The notes beneath the pieces were generated by a model, which had not been told where the DNA came from, made no database searches, and was given only the letters and a program-made list of their open reading frames with translations. The position numbers and the translations under genes were made by a program. Positions 33,907 to 43,649 of a stretch of DNA of 57,089 nucleotides are shown here, piece by piece. The stretch's first letter is position 1, and the number at the start of each line of letters is the position of its first letter. Source of the stretch: Caulobacteraceae bacterium (GTDB lineage: Bacteria; Pseudomonadota; Alphaproteobacteria; Caulobacterales; Caulobacteraceae); assembly GCA_019748055.1 (NCBI GenBank), contig JAIEQC010000039.1:1-57089 (forward strand). Reading direction: 5' to 3'.

Positions 33907-34569
33907 ATGAGCGCCGCCGTCATCGTATTCCCCGGGTCCAACTGCGATCGCGACTGCAAGGTGGCCGTCGAACGGTCGACCGGCGCCAAGGTCGAGATGG
34001 TCTGGCACGGCGAGACCGAGCTGCCCCAAGGTCTCGATCTGATCGTCCTGCCGGGCGGCTTTTCCTACGGCGACTATCTGCGCTGCGGCGCCATGGCGGC
34101 GCAGTCCCCGATCATGCGGGCGGTGAAGCGGGCGGCCGACGACGGCGTGGCCGTGGTCGGCATCTGCAACGGCTTCCAGATCCTGTGCGAGGCCGGAATG
34201 CTGCCGGGGGCCCTGCTCCGCAACGCCGGGCTGAAATACGTCTGCAAGCCCATCACGCTTCAGGTCGCCAACGGCCAGACCCGCTTCACCTCGGGCTATC
34301 AGGGGCAGCGCGAGGTGGTGATGACCCAGGGCAACGGCGACGGAAACTACTTCGCCGACGCCGAGACGCTGGCCCGGCTCGAGGGCGAGGGACAGGTCGT
34401 CTTCCGCTATGTCGACAACCCCAACGGATCGGTCGCCGACATAGCCGGCATTCAGAACGCACGCGGAAATGTGCTGGGGATGATGCCGCATCCGGACCGT
34501 GCCTTCGAGGCGGAGTTGGGCTCCGCCGACGGGGCGGTGCTGTTCCAGAGCGTGCTGAACGCCGCCTGA
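33907..34569 (+). CDS. purQ: Phosphoribosylformylglycinamidine synthase subunit PurQ (glutaminase)
   Basis: A 220-residue class I glutamine amidotransferase that supplies ammonia to PurL. The start [15 protein letters not shown] is typical, with [15 protein letters not shown], the nucleophile Cys in [15 protein letters not shown], and the HPDRAFE catalytic His/Glu segment. It works with PurS (32386) and PurL (35966), separated here by unrelated genes. An intrinsic terminator follows it. Confidence 0.97.
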   Translation: MSAAVIVFPGSNCDRDCKVAVERSTGAKVEMVWHGETELPQGLDLIVLPGGFSYGDYLRCGAMAAQSPIMRAVKRAADDGVAVVGICNGFQILCEAGMLPGALLRNAGLKYVCKPITLQVANGQTRFTSGYQGQREVVMTQGNGDGNYFADAETLARLEGEGQVVFRYVDNPNGSVADIAGIQNARGNVLGMMPHPDRAFEAELGSADGAVLFQSVLNAA

Positions 34570-34574
34570 CCCGA

Positions 34575-34602
34575 AAACGGGCGACCCGAGGGCCGCCCGT
34601 TT
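34575..34602 (+). terminator. Terminator-like hairpin after purQ
   Basis: AAACGGGC (34575-34582) pairs with GCCCGTTT (34595-34602); a further inner stem is possible. The A/T ends make the stem usable in both directions, matching the convergent genes on either side. It lies 5 bp after the purQ stop. Confidence 0.65.
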
Positions 34603-34626
34603 CGTGAAGTCCGACGGAGCGGGGCG

Positions 34627-34965
34627 TCAGACGCCGGCGCCGTCTTCCTCGTCTTCGTCGCCCCGCATGGCCACGTCGCCGTCCAGAGGTTCCACGTCGT
34701 CTTCCTCGTCGTCGTCGTCGAGGTCGGTGACCTCGTCCTCGTCGGCGGCCATGTCGACGCCCGGATCGGCCTGGGCGTTCAGCTCACGGGCGCCCAAGCC
34801 GAGCCCCTGCTCGCGGCCGCGGTTGGCTTCCACCGTCTCGTCCAGTCCGGCGGTTTCGTCATCATCATATTGGCTGTTCAGCGTGCCGGCGTCGGTCTGG
34901 GCGGCCAGCATGCCGTCGCGTTCCGGCTGGGGCTGGGATTGGGGGATCAGGTTTTCCTGGGCCAT
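34627..34965 (-). CDS. Hypothetical highly acidic protein
   Basis: A 112-residue protein without recognised domain. The second half is an Asp/Glu-rich low-complexity stretch (for example TDLDDDDEEDDVEPLDGD), giving a very acidic, probably disordered tail. The first half is Gln/Ala/Gly-rich. No signal peptide or membrane segment. GGAGAGAAACGAGAG precedes the ATG, so translation is likely. It lies convergent with purQ and divergent from the membrane-protein gene. Acidic tails can bind basic proteins or metal ions, but no role is claimed. Confidence 0.6.
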   Translation of the reverse strand: MAQENLIPQSQPQPERDGMLAAQTDAGTLNSQYDDDETAGLDETVEANRGREQGLGLGARELNAQADPGVDMAADEDEVTDLDDDDEEDDVEPLDGDVAMRGDEDEEDGAGV

Positions 34966-35119
34966 CTCTCGTTTCTCTCCTGAAAGCGCCCTTGGGGAGG
35001 TGTGGGCGTCGAGGCGAGAACCGCGGCGAATCGCCGTCGTTCCAGCGTCACCGCAAACAAATCTGAACCGGCGTACGGTCCCGTGCGTATGTGTGGCGAC
35101 TCATCAAGCGGAGCCGTGA

Positions 35120-35932
35120 ATGTCCTCGATCGTCCGACCGACCCCCGCCCAGAAGACCCGTCGCCTGATCGTGCTGGCGGCGACCTTGTTCGCCATCGCG
35201 GTGAACTACGGGATCAACGCGCTGGGGTGGGGCCAGAGCCCGGCGGAGTTCTCGCGCGACTCCGACGAGAACCTGCGGGTGGCCACCTATGCCTTCGCCA
35301 TTTGGGGCCCGATCTTCATCGGTCTGCTGATCTATGCGATCCGCCAGGTGCTGCCGCAGACGGGCGAGAGCGACCTGATCCGGCGCATGGGGTGGCCGTC
35401 GGTCCTGGCGCTGCTGGGCATCGGCTGGTGGACGGTGGCGGCGGCCGTGGACGCGGAGGTCGTGACCATCGTCCTGATCTTCGGCGCGCTTAGCGTCCTG
35501 CTGATCCCGCTGATCCGCAACGCCGCCCTGATCCGCGGGTTGGGTCGGTTCGAGCGCGACCGCATGGCCGTGATCTGGCCGCTGTCGGCGCTCGCTGGCT
35601 GGCTGACGGTGGCGTCGCCGGTGAACCTGCTGACGGTCGCGACCGGCAACGGCGACCTGCCCGCGGACGTGCCGGCCGTCGTCTGGTCGTTGCTGGCGGT
35701 GGCGGGTGTGACGCTTCTGGCCCTGTGGGTCACCGAGCGGACGCGGACCCTGGCCTATCCCCTGCCCGTCTCGTGGGGTCTGGTCGGCGTCTTCGTGGCC
35801 GAGCAGGAACGCAATCCGACGCTGGCCTTCGCGGCCCTGGCCGCGGCGGGCGTTGTGCTGGTCGGCGCGGTTATCCTGGCGTTCGGTCTGCGCCGGGGCG
35901 TGGAGCGCGACGACGCGACTGTGCCCGGCTGA
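35120..35932 (+). CDS. Multi-pass membrane protein, distant TspO/MBR-like
   Basis: A 270-residue membrane protein with about eight hydrophobic segments. The stretch TYAFAIWGPIFIGLLIYAIR at residues 55-74, with its Trp-Gly-Pro motif, resembles long tryptophan-rich TspO/MBR-type proteins. The resemblance is partial, so the family call is tentative. The ATG has GGAG at good spacing. It lies 33 bp before purL on the same strand, but there is no evident functional link to purine synthesis. Confidence 0.65.
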   Translation: MSSIVRPTPAQKTRRLIVLAATLFAIAVNYGINALGWGQSPAEFSRDSDENLRVATYAFAIWGPIFIGLLIYAIRQVLPQTGESDLIRRMGWPSVLALLGIGWWTVAAAVDAEVVTIVLIFGALSVLLIPLIRNAALIRGLGRFERDRMAVIWPLSALAGWLTVASPVNLLTVATGNGDLPADVPAVVWSLLAVAGVTLLALWVTERTRTLAYPLPVSWGLVGVFVAEQERNPTLAFAALAAAGVVLVGAVILAFGLRRGVERDDATVPG

Positions 35933-35965
35933 CACGCGCCACGACGCGGGCTAGAAGGCCCGCCC

Positions 35966-38182
35966 ATGAGCGCGCCCCAGAAGACCATGGCCGAACTGGC
36001 CGCCGACTACGGCCTGGCCCCGAACGAATACCAGGTCGTGCTGGACCGGCTGGGGCGCGAGCCCAACCAGGTCGAGCTGGGGGTGTTTTCGGTGATGTGG
36101 TCCGAGCACTGCTCGTACAAGTCGTCGAAGATTCACCTCGGCAAGTTCCCGACCAAGGGCCCGCGCGTCATCTGCGGCCCGGGCGAGAACGCCGGCGTCA
36201 TCGACATCGACGACGGCGACGCCTGCATCTTCAAGATGGAGAGCCACAACCACCCGTCCTTCATCGAACCCTATCAGGGCGCGGCGACGGGCGTGGGCGG
36301 CATCATGCGCGACGTCTTCACCATGGGGGCGCGACCCGTCGCCCTGTTGAATGCGCTGCGGTTCGGCGATCCCGAGCATGAGAAGACGAGGCGGCTGGTG
36401 TCGGGCGTGGTGTCCGGCATCGGCGGCTACGGCAACTGCGTCGGGGTGCCGACCGTCGCGGGCGAGACCAATTTCCATCGCGGCTACAACGGAAACATCC
36501 TGGTCAACGCCATGTGCGTGGGCCTGGCGAAGTCGGACGCCATCTTCTATTCGGCCGCTCCGGCGGCCGGCCATTCGGTCGTCTACTTCGGCTCCAAGAC
36601 CGGTCGTGACGGCATCCACGGCGCGACCATGTCCTCGGCGGAGTTCGACGACGAGAGCGACGCCAAGCGGCCGACCGTGCAGGTCGGCGACCCCTTCGCC
36701 GAGAAGCTGCTCATCGAGGCGACGCTGGAGCTGATGGCTTCGGGCGCCGTGGCGGCGATCCAGGACATGGGCGCGGCGGGACTGACCTCGTCGTCGGTCG
36801 AGATGGCGGGCAAGGGCGGCGTCGGCATCGAGCTGAACATGGACGCCGTGCCCCAGCGCGAAGAGGGCATGACGGCCTACGAGATGATGCTGTCGGAATC
36901 GCAGGAGCGGATGCTGGCGGTGCTGAAGCCGGGCCGCGAGGCCGACGGCGAGCGCATCTTCAAGAAGTGGGGCCTGGACGCCGCGACCATCGGCGTGACG
37001 ACCGACACCGGCCGACTGGTCCTGAAGCACCATGGCGAGGTGGTCTGCGACGTGCCGCTGGCCCCCCTGTTCGACGACGCGCCGATGTACGACCGTCCGT
37101 GGGTTCAGCCGGAGCTGCAGCCGCGGCTCGATCCCAAGGTCGTGCCCGCGCCCGACAGCTGGGCCGACGCGGTGCTGAACGTCGTCTGCTGCCCCGACAT
37201 GGCCTCCAAGCGCTGGATCTGGGAGCAGTACGACCGCCACGTCATGGCCGACACCCTGCATGACTCCGCCACCGGCGCGGACGCGGGCGTGGTGCGCGTG
37301 CACGGCACGGACAAGGGTCTGGCGGTCACCAGCGACTGCACCCCGCGCTATGTCCAGAACGACCCCTATGAGGGCGGAAAACAGTGCGTCGCCGAAGCGT
37401 GGCGCAACCTGACGGCCGTGGGCGCCCGGCCCATCGCCATCACCGACAACCTGAACTTCGGCAATCCGCAGCGGCCCGAGATCATGGGCCAGATCGTGCG
37501 CGCCATCGACGGCATGGCCGAGGCCTGCCGCGCGCTGGACTTCCCGGTCGTGAGCGGCAACGTCAGCCTGTACAACGAGACCAATGGGGCGGCGATTCCG
37601 CCGACCCCGACCGTCGGCGGTGTGGGCCTGCTGCCCAACTACGACGTGGTCGTCGGCTTCGGCGGCATGGTCGAGGGCGACGTGCTGGTGCTGATCGGCG
37701 AGACGCACGGCGAGCTGGGCGCCTCGATCTATCTGCGTGAGGTGCTGGGCCGCGAGGACGGGGCGCCCCCGCCGGTCGACCTGGCGCTGGAGCGCAAGAC
37801 CGGCGACTTCGTGCGCGACCTGATCGAGGCAGGCCAGCTGACCTGCGTTCACGACCTGTCGGACGGCGGCCTGATCGGGGCGGCGGCCGACATGGCGCTG
37901 GCCAGCGACTGCGGCGTCGAGCTGGACGCGACCAGCGAGGCCCACGCCCACGTGCTGCTCTTCGCCGAGGACCAGGCCCGCTACCTGACCGCCGTGGCCG
38001 ACCCGGTCGAGGTGATCGCCCGGGCCCAGCAGGCCGGCCTGCATGCCAGCGTCGTCGGTCGGGCCAAGGGCAAGGATTTCGCCTCCGCCGGCGAGAAGGG
38101 CGAGCTCTTCCGCATCCCGCTGGATCACCTGCGCGAGATGCACGAGAGCTGGATGCCGACCTGGATCGAAGGAAAAGCCTGA
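35966..38182 (+). CDS. purL: Phosphoribosylformylglycinamidine synthase subunit PurL
   Basis: A 738-residue PurL of the short type, the ATP-dependent synthase subunit that works with PurQ and PurS. Landmarks: [14 protein letters not shown] near residue 45, [39 protein letters not shown] and the C-terminal-half [25 protein letters not shown] precedes the ATG. The stop overlaps the start of the DUF305 gene by one base. Confidence 0.97.
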   Translation: MSAPQKTMAELAADYGLAPNEYQVVLDRLGREPNQVELGVFSVMWSEHCSYKSSKIHLGKFPTKGPRVICGPGENAGVIDIDDGDACIFKMESHNHPSFIEPYQGAATGVGGIMRDVFTMGARPVALLNALRFGDPEHEKTRRLVSGVVSGIGGYGNCVGVPTVAGETNFHRGYNGNILVNAMCVGLAKSDAIFYSAAPAAGHSVVYFGSKTGRDGIHGATMSSAEFDDESDAKRPTVQVGDPFAEKLLIEATLELMASGAVAAIQDMGAAGLTSSSVEMAGKGGVGIELNMDAVPQREEGMTAYEMMLSESQERMLAVLKPGREADGERIFKKWGLDAATIGVTTDTGRLVLKHHGEVVCDVPLAPLFDDAPMYDRPWVQPELQPRLDPKVVPAPDSWADAVLNVVCCPDMASKRWIWEQYDRHVMADTLHDSATGADAGVVRVHGTDKGLAVTSDCTPRYVQNDPYEGGKQCVAEAWRNLTAVGARPIAITDNLNFGNPQRPEIMGQIVRAIDGMAEACRALDFPVVSGNVSLYNETNGAAIPPTPTVGGVGLLPNYDVVVGFGGMVEGDVLVLIGETHGELGASIYLREVLGREDGAPPPVDLALERKTGDFVRDLIEAGQLTCVHDLSDGGLIGAAADMALASDCGVELDATSEAHAHVLLFAEDQARYLTAVADPVEVIARAQQAGLHASVVGRAKGKDFASAGEKGELFRIPLDHLREMHESWMPTWIEGKA

Positions 38183-38610
38183 TGCGCGCCGCCCTGATCG
38201 CCCTGCCCGTCCTGCTGCTCGCCGCGTGCGAAGGCGGCGGCGATCCGGTGGAGCAGGCGATGCGCGACGCCTCGGCCGAGCGGCACGCCGCCACGGTGAA
38301 GGACGGCGAGGTCTCGGGTCCCGACCACGCCGCCATGGGGCACGGCGCGGGGTCGGCGGGCGCGGGCGACACGGCCTTCGCCGCTTCGGAGGCGTCGATG
38401 CACAGCAAGATGGCGGCAGCCACCGGCGCCACCGTCGACGAGGCCTACGTCGCCAAGATGATCGCGCACCACGAAGGCGCGGTGGAGATGGCCGAAGTCG
38501 CCCTTGCGCAGTCCCGCGACCCCGAAATCCGCCGCATGGCCCAGGCCGTCGTCGACACCCAGACGCGGGAGATCGCCGAGATGCGCGCCTGGAAGCCGGC
38601 GGCGAACTGA
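38182..38610 (+). CDS. DUF305 lipoprotein
   Basis: A 142-residue lipoprotein: signal sequence with lipobox LLAAC (Cys16), a Gly/His/Met-containing linker ([12 protein letters not shown]), then a DUF305 domain with the hallmark [21 protein letters not shown]305 is a ferritin-like helical domain; His/Met-rich members are linked to copper handling, which is inference here. It is a compact version with one DUF305 core. The start overlaps the purL stop (TGATG), so it is co-translated with purL although unrelated in function. Confidence 0.88.
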   Translation: MRAALIALPVLLLAACEGGGDPVEQAMRDASAERHAATVKDGEVSGPDHAAMGHGAGSAGAGDTAFAASEASMHSKMAAATGATVDEAYVAKMIAHHEGAVEMAEVALAQSRDPEIRRMAQAVVDTQTREIAEMRAWKPAAN

Positions 38611-38654
38611 CGCGCGGCCTTACCCCAGCAGCCGATCGGACCTAGTGTCCCGGC

Positions 38655-40031
38655 ATGGCCGACGGCTCCCCGACGTTCCGCCCCTGGACTCCCGCCCGGC
38701 GCACCAAACCGCTGGGCCTGATCCCGTTTCTGTGGGTCAGCTGGCGCGATCCTCTGGGCATGTGGTCGGAGCGGCACTTCAAGGAACCGCAGCTGTACGG
38801 CCGCTCCCAGCTGGGCGAAATCCTGGTGGTCAGTCACCCCGAGGGCGTGCGGCACGTCCTGTCGGCCAACGCGGCCAACTATGAGAAGGGCGCCCTGCAG
38901 CGCCGCGTGCTGGGCCCCATGCTGGCCGACGGCCTGCTGCTGACCGAGGGCGAGGCGTGGCGGCGCGTGCGGCGGATCCTTGCGCCGCTGTTCACCCCGG
39001 CGCGCACCGCCACCATGACCGGCCGAATGGTCGACCGCTCGCGGCGGCGGGTCGAGGGCTGGCGGCTGGACCTCGGGCCGCGCGTGCTGAACATGGACAC
39101 GGAGATGTCGGGCCTGACCTTCGACATCCTGTCGGCCACCTTGTTCTCCGACCAGCTGGACGGCGACGCCGAGGGCTTCGAAAAGGCGCTGAACGGCTTT
39201 CTGTCTCTGGCCGCGCGGATCGACCCCCTGGACGTGCTGGCCGCGCCGGACTGGATCCCGCGTCTGGGCCGGGTGACCGGCGCAGGGGCCGGGCGGTTCT
39301 TCGAGAGCCGCGTGTCGAGCCTCGTCGCGCGCCGCCGGGCTCAGATCGAGGCGGGCGAGCCGGTGGCCGACGACCTGCTGACCGCGCTGCTGACCGCCCG
39401 CGACGAGGAGGGCGGCGAGGGCCTGTCGGACCACGAGGTGGCGTCCAACGTCCTGACCTTCATTCTGGCCGGGCACGAGACCACGGCGCGGACCCTGGGC
39501 TGGGCCCTGCACCTGATCAGCCGGACGCCGGAGGTGGCCGCGCGGCTGCGGGACGAGGCCGACGCCTTCGATCCCGACGCGGCCGACTGGGCCGAGCGCC
39601 TGCCGTGGACGCGGGCGGTGATCGAGGAGGCCATGCGCCTGTTCCCACCCGCGCCGACGCTGGCCCGCCGCGCGCTCGGCCCGGACGTGATCGGCGGTCA
39701 GGCCCTCGGGACCGGAGCGACGGTGCTGATCTCGCCCTGGGTGCTGCACAGGCACGAGCTGCTATGGGACGCGCCGGACGAGTTCCAGCCCGAACGCTTC
39801 CTGCCGGAGAACCGAAAGTCGGTGGACCGCTGGACCTGGATCCCTTTCAGCGCCGGACCGCGCGTCTGCATCGGCGCCGCCTTCGCATTGAACGAGGCCA
39901 TGATCGCCCTGGCGACCATCCTGAAGGCCGCGGAGGTCGAGCCCATCGCGCCCGCCGAACCGCGACCCGTCCATCAGATCACCCTGCGCAGCGCCCGGCC
40001 GATCCGGCTGAAGCTGAGAGCGCGGACCTAG
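38655..40031 (+). CDS. Cytochrome P450
   Basis: A 458-residue P450 monooxygenase. The I-helix oxygen-binding motif AGHETTART lies near residue 270, the K-helix ExxR is in VIEEAMRLFPP, and the heme-thiolate loop is FSAGPRVCIGAAFA with the axial Cys. There is no N-terminal membrane anchor, so it is a soluble bacterial type. The sequence style resembles class CYP102-like or fatty-acid hydroxylating P450s, but substrate is unknown. No ferredoxin or reductase gene lies nearby, so the electron donor must be encoded elsewhere. Confidence 0.94.
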   Translation: MADGSPTFRPWTPARRTKPLGLIPFLWVSWRDPLGMWSERHFKEPQLYGRSQLGEILVVSHPEGVRHVLSANAANYEKGALQRRVLGPMLADGLLLTEGEAWRRVRRILAPLFTPARTATMTGRMVDRSRRRVEGWRLDLGPRVLNMDTEMSGLTFDILSATLFSDQLDGDAEGFEKALNGFLSLAARIDPLDVLAAPDWIPRLGRVTGAGAGRFFESRVSSLVARRRAQIEAGEPVADDLLTALLTARDEEGGEGLSDHEVASNVLTFILAGHETTARTLGWALHLISRTPEVAARLRDEADAFDPDAADWAERLPWTRAVIEEAMRLFPPAPTLARRALGPDVIGGQALGTGATVLISPWVLHRHELLWDAPDEFQPERFLPENRKSVDRWTWIPFSAGPRVCIGAAFALNEAMIALATILKAAEVEPIAPAEPRPVHQITLRSARPIRLKLRART

Positions 40032-40085
40032 ACATCACCGTCACATTCCGTCGCTAATCCGGGCTCGGTTTTCGGAGATCGTCCC

Positions 40086-41657
40086 ATGCGCCTGCCCGTC
40101 CCCTCGCGTCGTTCGCTGATCCTGGCGCTGGGGGGCGGGGTGGCCGCCTCGGGCCTTGCGCGGGGCGCCCTGGCCGACCCGGTCTGGGCCGAATACCCGT
40201 TCCAGCTGGGCATCGCCGCGGGCGACCCGACGCCGGACGGCTTCGTCATCTGGACCCGACTGGCGCCCAGGCCGTTCGAAATCGGCGCCGGCATGCCCTC
40301 GGCTCCGGTGCCCGTGAAGTGGGAGGTCGCCACCACGCGCGTCTTCGGGGACGCCACGGTGCGGTCCGGCGAGTTCGTCGCACGGCCGGAACTGGCGCAT
40401 GCGGTCCACGTCGAGGTGACGGGGCTGGAACCCGGGCGCGAGTATTTCTACCGCTTCTCTTCCGGCCGGGAGCGCACGCCGTCGGGGCGCGCCGTGACCG
40501 CGCCGGCGGCGGGCAGCCCGGTCGCCCGCGCCCGCTTCGGCGTCGTCGGCTGCCAGGCCTATGAGCAGGGATTCTACACCGCGCACCGTAAGGCGGCGGA
40601 GGAGAACCTGGACTTCATCTACTGCTACGGCGACTACATCTACGAGGGGCGCGGCAACCGCACCTACACCGGCTCGGGCGGCACCAGCGAGAACCCGCGC
40701 ATGCACATGGGCGGCGAGGTCTTCAGCCTGGACGACTACCGCCGCCGCTACGCCCAGTACAAGATGGACGCCGACCTGCAGTCGGCCCACGCCTCGACCG
40801 CCTGGTACTGCACCTGGGACGACCACGAGATCGACAACAACTGGGTTTCGGCCCTTGACCAGGACGGCACCGATCCGGCCGTCTTCATGCTGCGCCAGCA
40901 GGCGGCCATGCAGGCCTGGTACGAGAACATGCCGGTGCGCCGCTCGGCCTTCCCCAAAGGTTCGGCGCTGCAGCTGTATCGCCACGCGACGTGGGGCAAC
41001 CTGCTGGACCTGAACTTCCTCGACACGCGCCAGTACCGCACCGACCAGCCCTGCAACGACAGCTGGGCCACCACCTGCGCCGCCGTGGACGCGGCCGAGG
41101 CCCAGGTGCTGGGCGAGGCGCAGGAGCAGTGGCTGTACCGCAACCTGGACCGCTCGCAGGCGCGCTGGAACGTGCTGGCCCAGCAGGTGATGGTCATGGA
41201 TCTGGACCGCCGCGAGGGCCCGGAGCTGGGCTACAACCTCGACACCTGGGCCGGCTACCGCATTCCCCGGTCGCGCCTGCTGCGCCGGATCAAGGACCGG
41301 AACATTCGCAACGTCGTGGTCCTGACGGGCGACGAGCACCAGAACTACGCCGGCGAGATCCACCTCGACGGCCGCAATCCCGCGGGAACGCCGATCGCCA
41401 GCGAGTTCGTCACGACCTCGATCAGCTCGTCGGGCAACGGCCAGGATCAACGCCCGGACATGGCCCGCATCCAGGCGGCCAACCCCCAGCTGAAGTTCAA
41501 CAATGCCCAGCGCGGCTACGTCGTCTGCGACGTGACGCCGGAAGCGTGGCGGACGGAATTCAAGGTGCTGGACAAGGTCTCGGACCGTGAGGGCACGCTG
41601 TCGACGCGGCAGGTTATGGTGGTGCAGTCCGGCGACGCGCGGGTTCTGCCGGCCTGA
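40086..41657 (+). CDS. phoD: PhoD-family alkaline phosphatase, Tat-exported
   Basis: A 523-residue phosphodiesterase/phosphatase of the PhoD type. Residues 6-30 hold a twin-arginine signal (PSRRSLILALGGGVAASGLA). The N-terminal PhoD domain starts FQLGIAAGDPTPDGFVIWTR. The metallophosphatase domain shows GVVGCQAYEQGF, YCYGDYIYEGRG and WDDHEIDNNW, with a C-terminal LTGDEHQNYAGEI. PhoD enzymes bind Ca and Fe and release phosphate from organic esters in the periplasm. GGAG lies 8 nt upstream of the ATG. No Pho box was identified. Confidence 0.95.
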   Translation: MRLPVPSRRSLILALGGGVAASGLARGALADPVWAEYPFQLGIAAGDPTPDGFVIWTRLAPRPFEIGAGMPSAPVPVKWEVATTRVFGDATVRSGEFVARPELAHAVHVEVTGLEPGREYFYRFSSGRERTPSGRAVTAPAAGSPVARARFGVVGCQAYEQGFYTAHRKAAEENLDFIYCYGDYIYEGRGNRTYTGSGGTSENPRMHMGGEVFSLDDYRRRYAQYKMDADLQSAHASTAWYCTWDDHEIDNNWVSALDQDGTDPAVFMLRQQAAMQAWYENMPVRRSAFPKGSALQLYRHATWGNLLDLNFLDTRQYRTDQPCNDSWATTCAAVDAAEAQVLGEAQEQWLYRNLDRSQARWNVLAQQVMVMDLDRREGPELGYNLDTWAGYRIPRSRLLRRIKDRNIRNVVVLTGDEHQNYAGEIHLDGRNPAGTPIASEFVTTSISSSGNGQDQRPDMARIQAANPQLKFNNAQRGYVVCDVTPEAWRTEFKVLDKVSDREGTLSTRQVMVVQSGDARVLPA

Positions 41658-41724
41658 CGAAATCGTAATCCGCACGCTCCGAGACCGGTGTTAGCGTGGC
41701 TGCCTCTGACGCGAGGAGAAAGCC

Positions 41725-43215
41725 ATGCGCGGACTGTCCGATCAGGAGATGGCCGAGCTGACGCCGGCTGAACGCTGCGAGCCGCGCACGCCTCTGCCGG
41801 TCCGCATGGTGTCGTCGGAAGAATACCGCCCGGTCCCGCAGACCGCGAAACAGCGCGAAACCGAGATCCGGCTCTATGCGCTGGCCGACGCGACGGCGCC
41901 GAAGCTGGGGATGACCCGACGACGGTTCTTCCAGACCGCGTCCGGGATGGCGGCAGGGTTCGCGGCGCTGAACGGCGCCTTCGGGCCGATCTTCGAGGTC
42001 GGGGCGGCCGAAGCGGCGACCCCGGAGATGGCGAACGAGCGGGCGAAGGCTCTGTCTGGCCAGTTCATCATGGACATGCACACTCATTTCCTGCGCGACG
42101 ACACGCGGCTGACCAACTTCGTGCGGTTGAGGGAATCGGTGGCGGCACAGGGGTGGAACCCGCAGCTTTCGGCGGCGGGCGCCCAGACGATCGAGGACCT
42201 GAAGTTCGACAACTATTTCAAGGAAATCTTCCTCGACAGCGACACCAAGATCGCCCTGATCAGCTCCGCGCCGTCGGACTTTCCCGAGGACTGGTTCCTG
42301 ACCAACCGGCAGATGGCCGAGGCCAAGGCCAAGGTGAACGCCGAGGCGGGCGGCCTGCGGATGATGAGCCACGCCATCATGACGCCGGGCGCGCCCGGCT
42401 GGCTGGACGATCTGGCCGCCGCGCTGGAGCTGAGGCCGGACTCGGTCAAGGGCTATACGGTCGGCGACAACACCCACAAGGAGACGGCGAAACACCCTTG
42501 GCGCATGGATTCCGAGGAAACCTATCGCGGCTATGAGCTGATGGCGTCAGCGGGCGTGACCACCGTCTGCGTGCACAAGGGACTGTGGGGACGCGGGGCG
42601 GACCAGCGGTTCCCGCATCTGGCGCCCCATGCCCGCGTGGACGACGTGGCCCAGGCGGCGAAGGACTGGCCGAACCTGAACTTCGTCATCTACCACTCGG
42701 CCTATCGGCTGGACGACCCGGAGTGGGCGCTGGCGGAGTTCGAGCGGACCGGCCGCATCGACTGGGTCACCGACTTGGCCGAGATTCCGGAACGGCACGG
42801 GGTGACCAACGTCTATGGCGACCTGGGCCAGATCTTCGCCCAGACCCTGATCGCCCAGCCGCGTATGTGCGCCGCCATCATGGGCACACTGATCAGAGGA
42901 CTGGGGGTCGAGCGGGTGTGCTGGGGCACCGACGCGGTCTGGACCGGCTCACCACAGTGGCAGATCGAGGGCCTGCGCCGCCTGGAGATCCCCGAGGACA
43001 TGCGCCGCGCCCACGGCTTCGCCGAACTGGGCGCGGCCGACGGGCAGGTGAAGACGGCGATCTTCGGCGGCAACAACGCCCGGCTCTATGGCGTCGACGT
43101 GCCGGCGGCGCAGGCCCGGGTCGCTGGAGACCGGTTCGCGGCGATCAAGACGAACTACCTGACCGAGGGCCCTCAGCCGTCGAACCGGCGCTACGGGTTC
43201 GTGGCGCGGGGCTGA
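41725..43215 (+). CDS. Amidohydrolase (metal-dependent, amidohydrolase-2 type) with internal Tat signal
   Basis: A 496-residue TIM-barrel amidohydrolase. The metal-binding MDMHTHFLRDD starts the domain near residue 112; a late Asp lies in VCWGTDAVWTGSPQWQ. The twin-arginine motif TRRRFFQTASGMAAGFAAL sits at residues 64-82, after a hydrophilic N-terminal extension of ~62 residues, instead of at the extreme N-terminus. The start at 41725 is supported by a strong GAGGAGAAAG site. An internal ATG at 41911 would give an ordinary Tat signal but has no good ribosome site. The substrate is unknown. The 3' end overlaps the convergent membrane-protein gene by 25 bp. Confidence 0.88.
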   Translation: MRGLSDQEMAELTPAERCEPRTPLPVRMVSSEEYRPVPQTAKQRETEIRLYALADATAPKLGMTRRRFFQTASGMAAGFAALNGAFGPIFEVGAAEAATPEMANERAKALSGQFIMDMHTHFLRDDTRLTNFVRLRESVAAQGWNPQLSAAGAQTIEDLKFDNYFKEIFLDSDTKIALISSAPSDFPEDWFLTNRQMAEAKAKVNAEAGGLRMMSHAIMTPGAPGWLDDLAAALELRPDSVKGYTVGDNTHKETAKHPWRMDSEETYRGYELMASAGVTTVCVHKGLWGRGADQRFPHLAPHARVDDVAQAAKDWPNLNFVIYHSAYRLDDPEWALAEFERTGRIDWVTDLAEIPERHGVTNVYGDLGQIFAQTLIAQPRMCAAIMGTLIRGLGVERVCWGTDAVWTGSPQWQIEGLRRLEIPEDMRRAHGFAELGAADGQVKTAIFGGNNARLYGVDVPAAQARVAGDRFAAIKTNYLTEGPQPSNRRYGFVARG

Positions 43216-43649
43216 GCCGGCCGCTTCGTCGTCGGGTAGGTCAGTAAGGCGCAAACGAAGCTCCCAAGCGCGCCCGCGGCGGCGAGCAGCAGCCGGTCGC
43301 TCCAGCCGGCCCACCGATCTTGTGGTGATGGCCAACCAAAGCCGACCCATGCTGAAAGAACAGCGCCGACGATCATCAGCGAGCCGATCCATTGCCAACG
43401 GCGCCGCACCACTCCCGCAAGGATCGCCGCGACGGTCCCGGTCATTGCAGCCGGGATCAGGCCCATCACGAAACTGAACATCATCGACAGGAACAGCATC
43501 ACGACCGTCGCCGCGAACCATGCCCCAATCCCAGATGTCTGCTCAGGAATGCTCTGAGCCAAAGTGATGAGGGCGACGATCGCTCCACCGATGGGGGGAC
43601 CGACGGCTGCGAAAATTACAGCGATCTTTATCCGCTGTCCCCAGCTCAC
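43191..43649 (-). CDS. Hypothetical inner-membrane protein
   Basis: A 152-residue protein with four hydrophobic segments (about 8-29, 44-66, 68-80 and 88-104) and another near 120-135. No family was recognised. It starts with GTG overlapping the ymdB stop (GTGA), so it is translationally coupled to ymdB, fau and beyond. Its last 25 bp overlap the amidohydrolase gene on the other strand. Confidence 0.6.
   Translation of the reverse strand: MSWGQRIKIAVIFAAVGPPIGGAIVALITLAQSIPEQTSGIGAWFAATVVMLFLSMMFSFVMGLIPAAMTGTVAAILAGVVRRRWQWIGSLMIVGAVLSAWVGFGWPSPQDRWAGWSDRLLLAAAGALGSFVCALLTYPTTKRPAQPRATNP

Noticed and set aside
35951..38143. A 730-codon open frame antisense to purL
   Set aside because: High GC removes stops on the opposite strand; the translation is His/Arg/Gln-rich without motifs, and purL on the plus strand has full family motifs.
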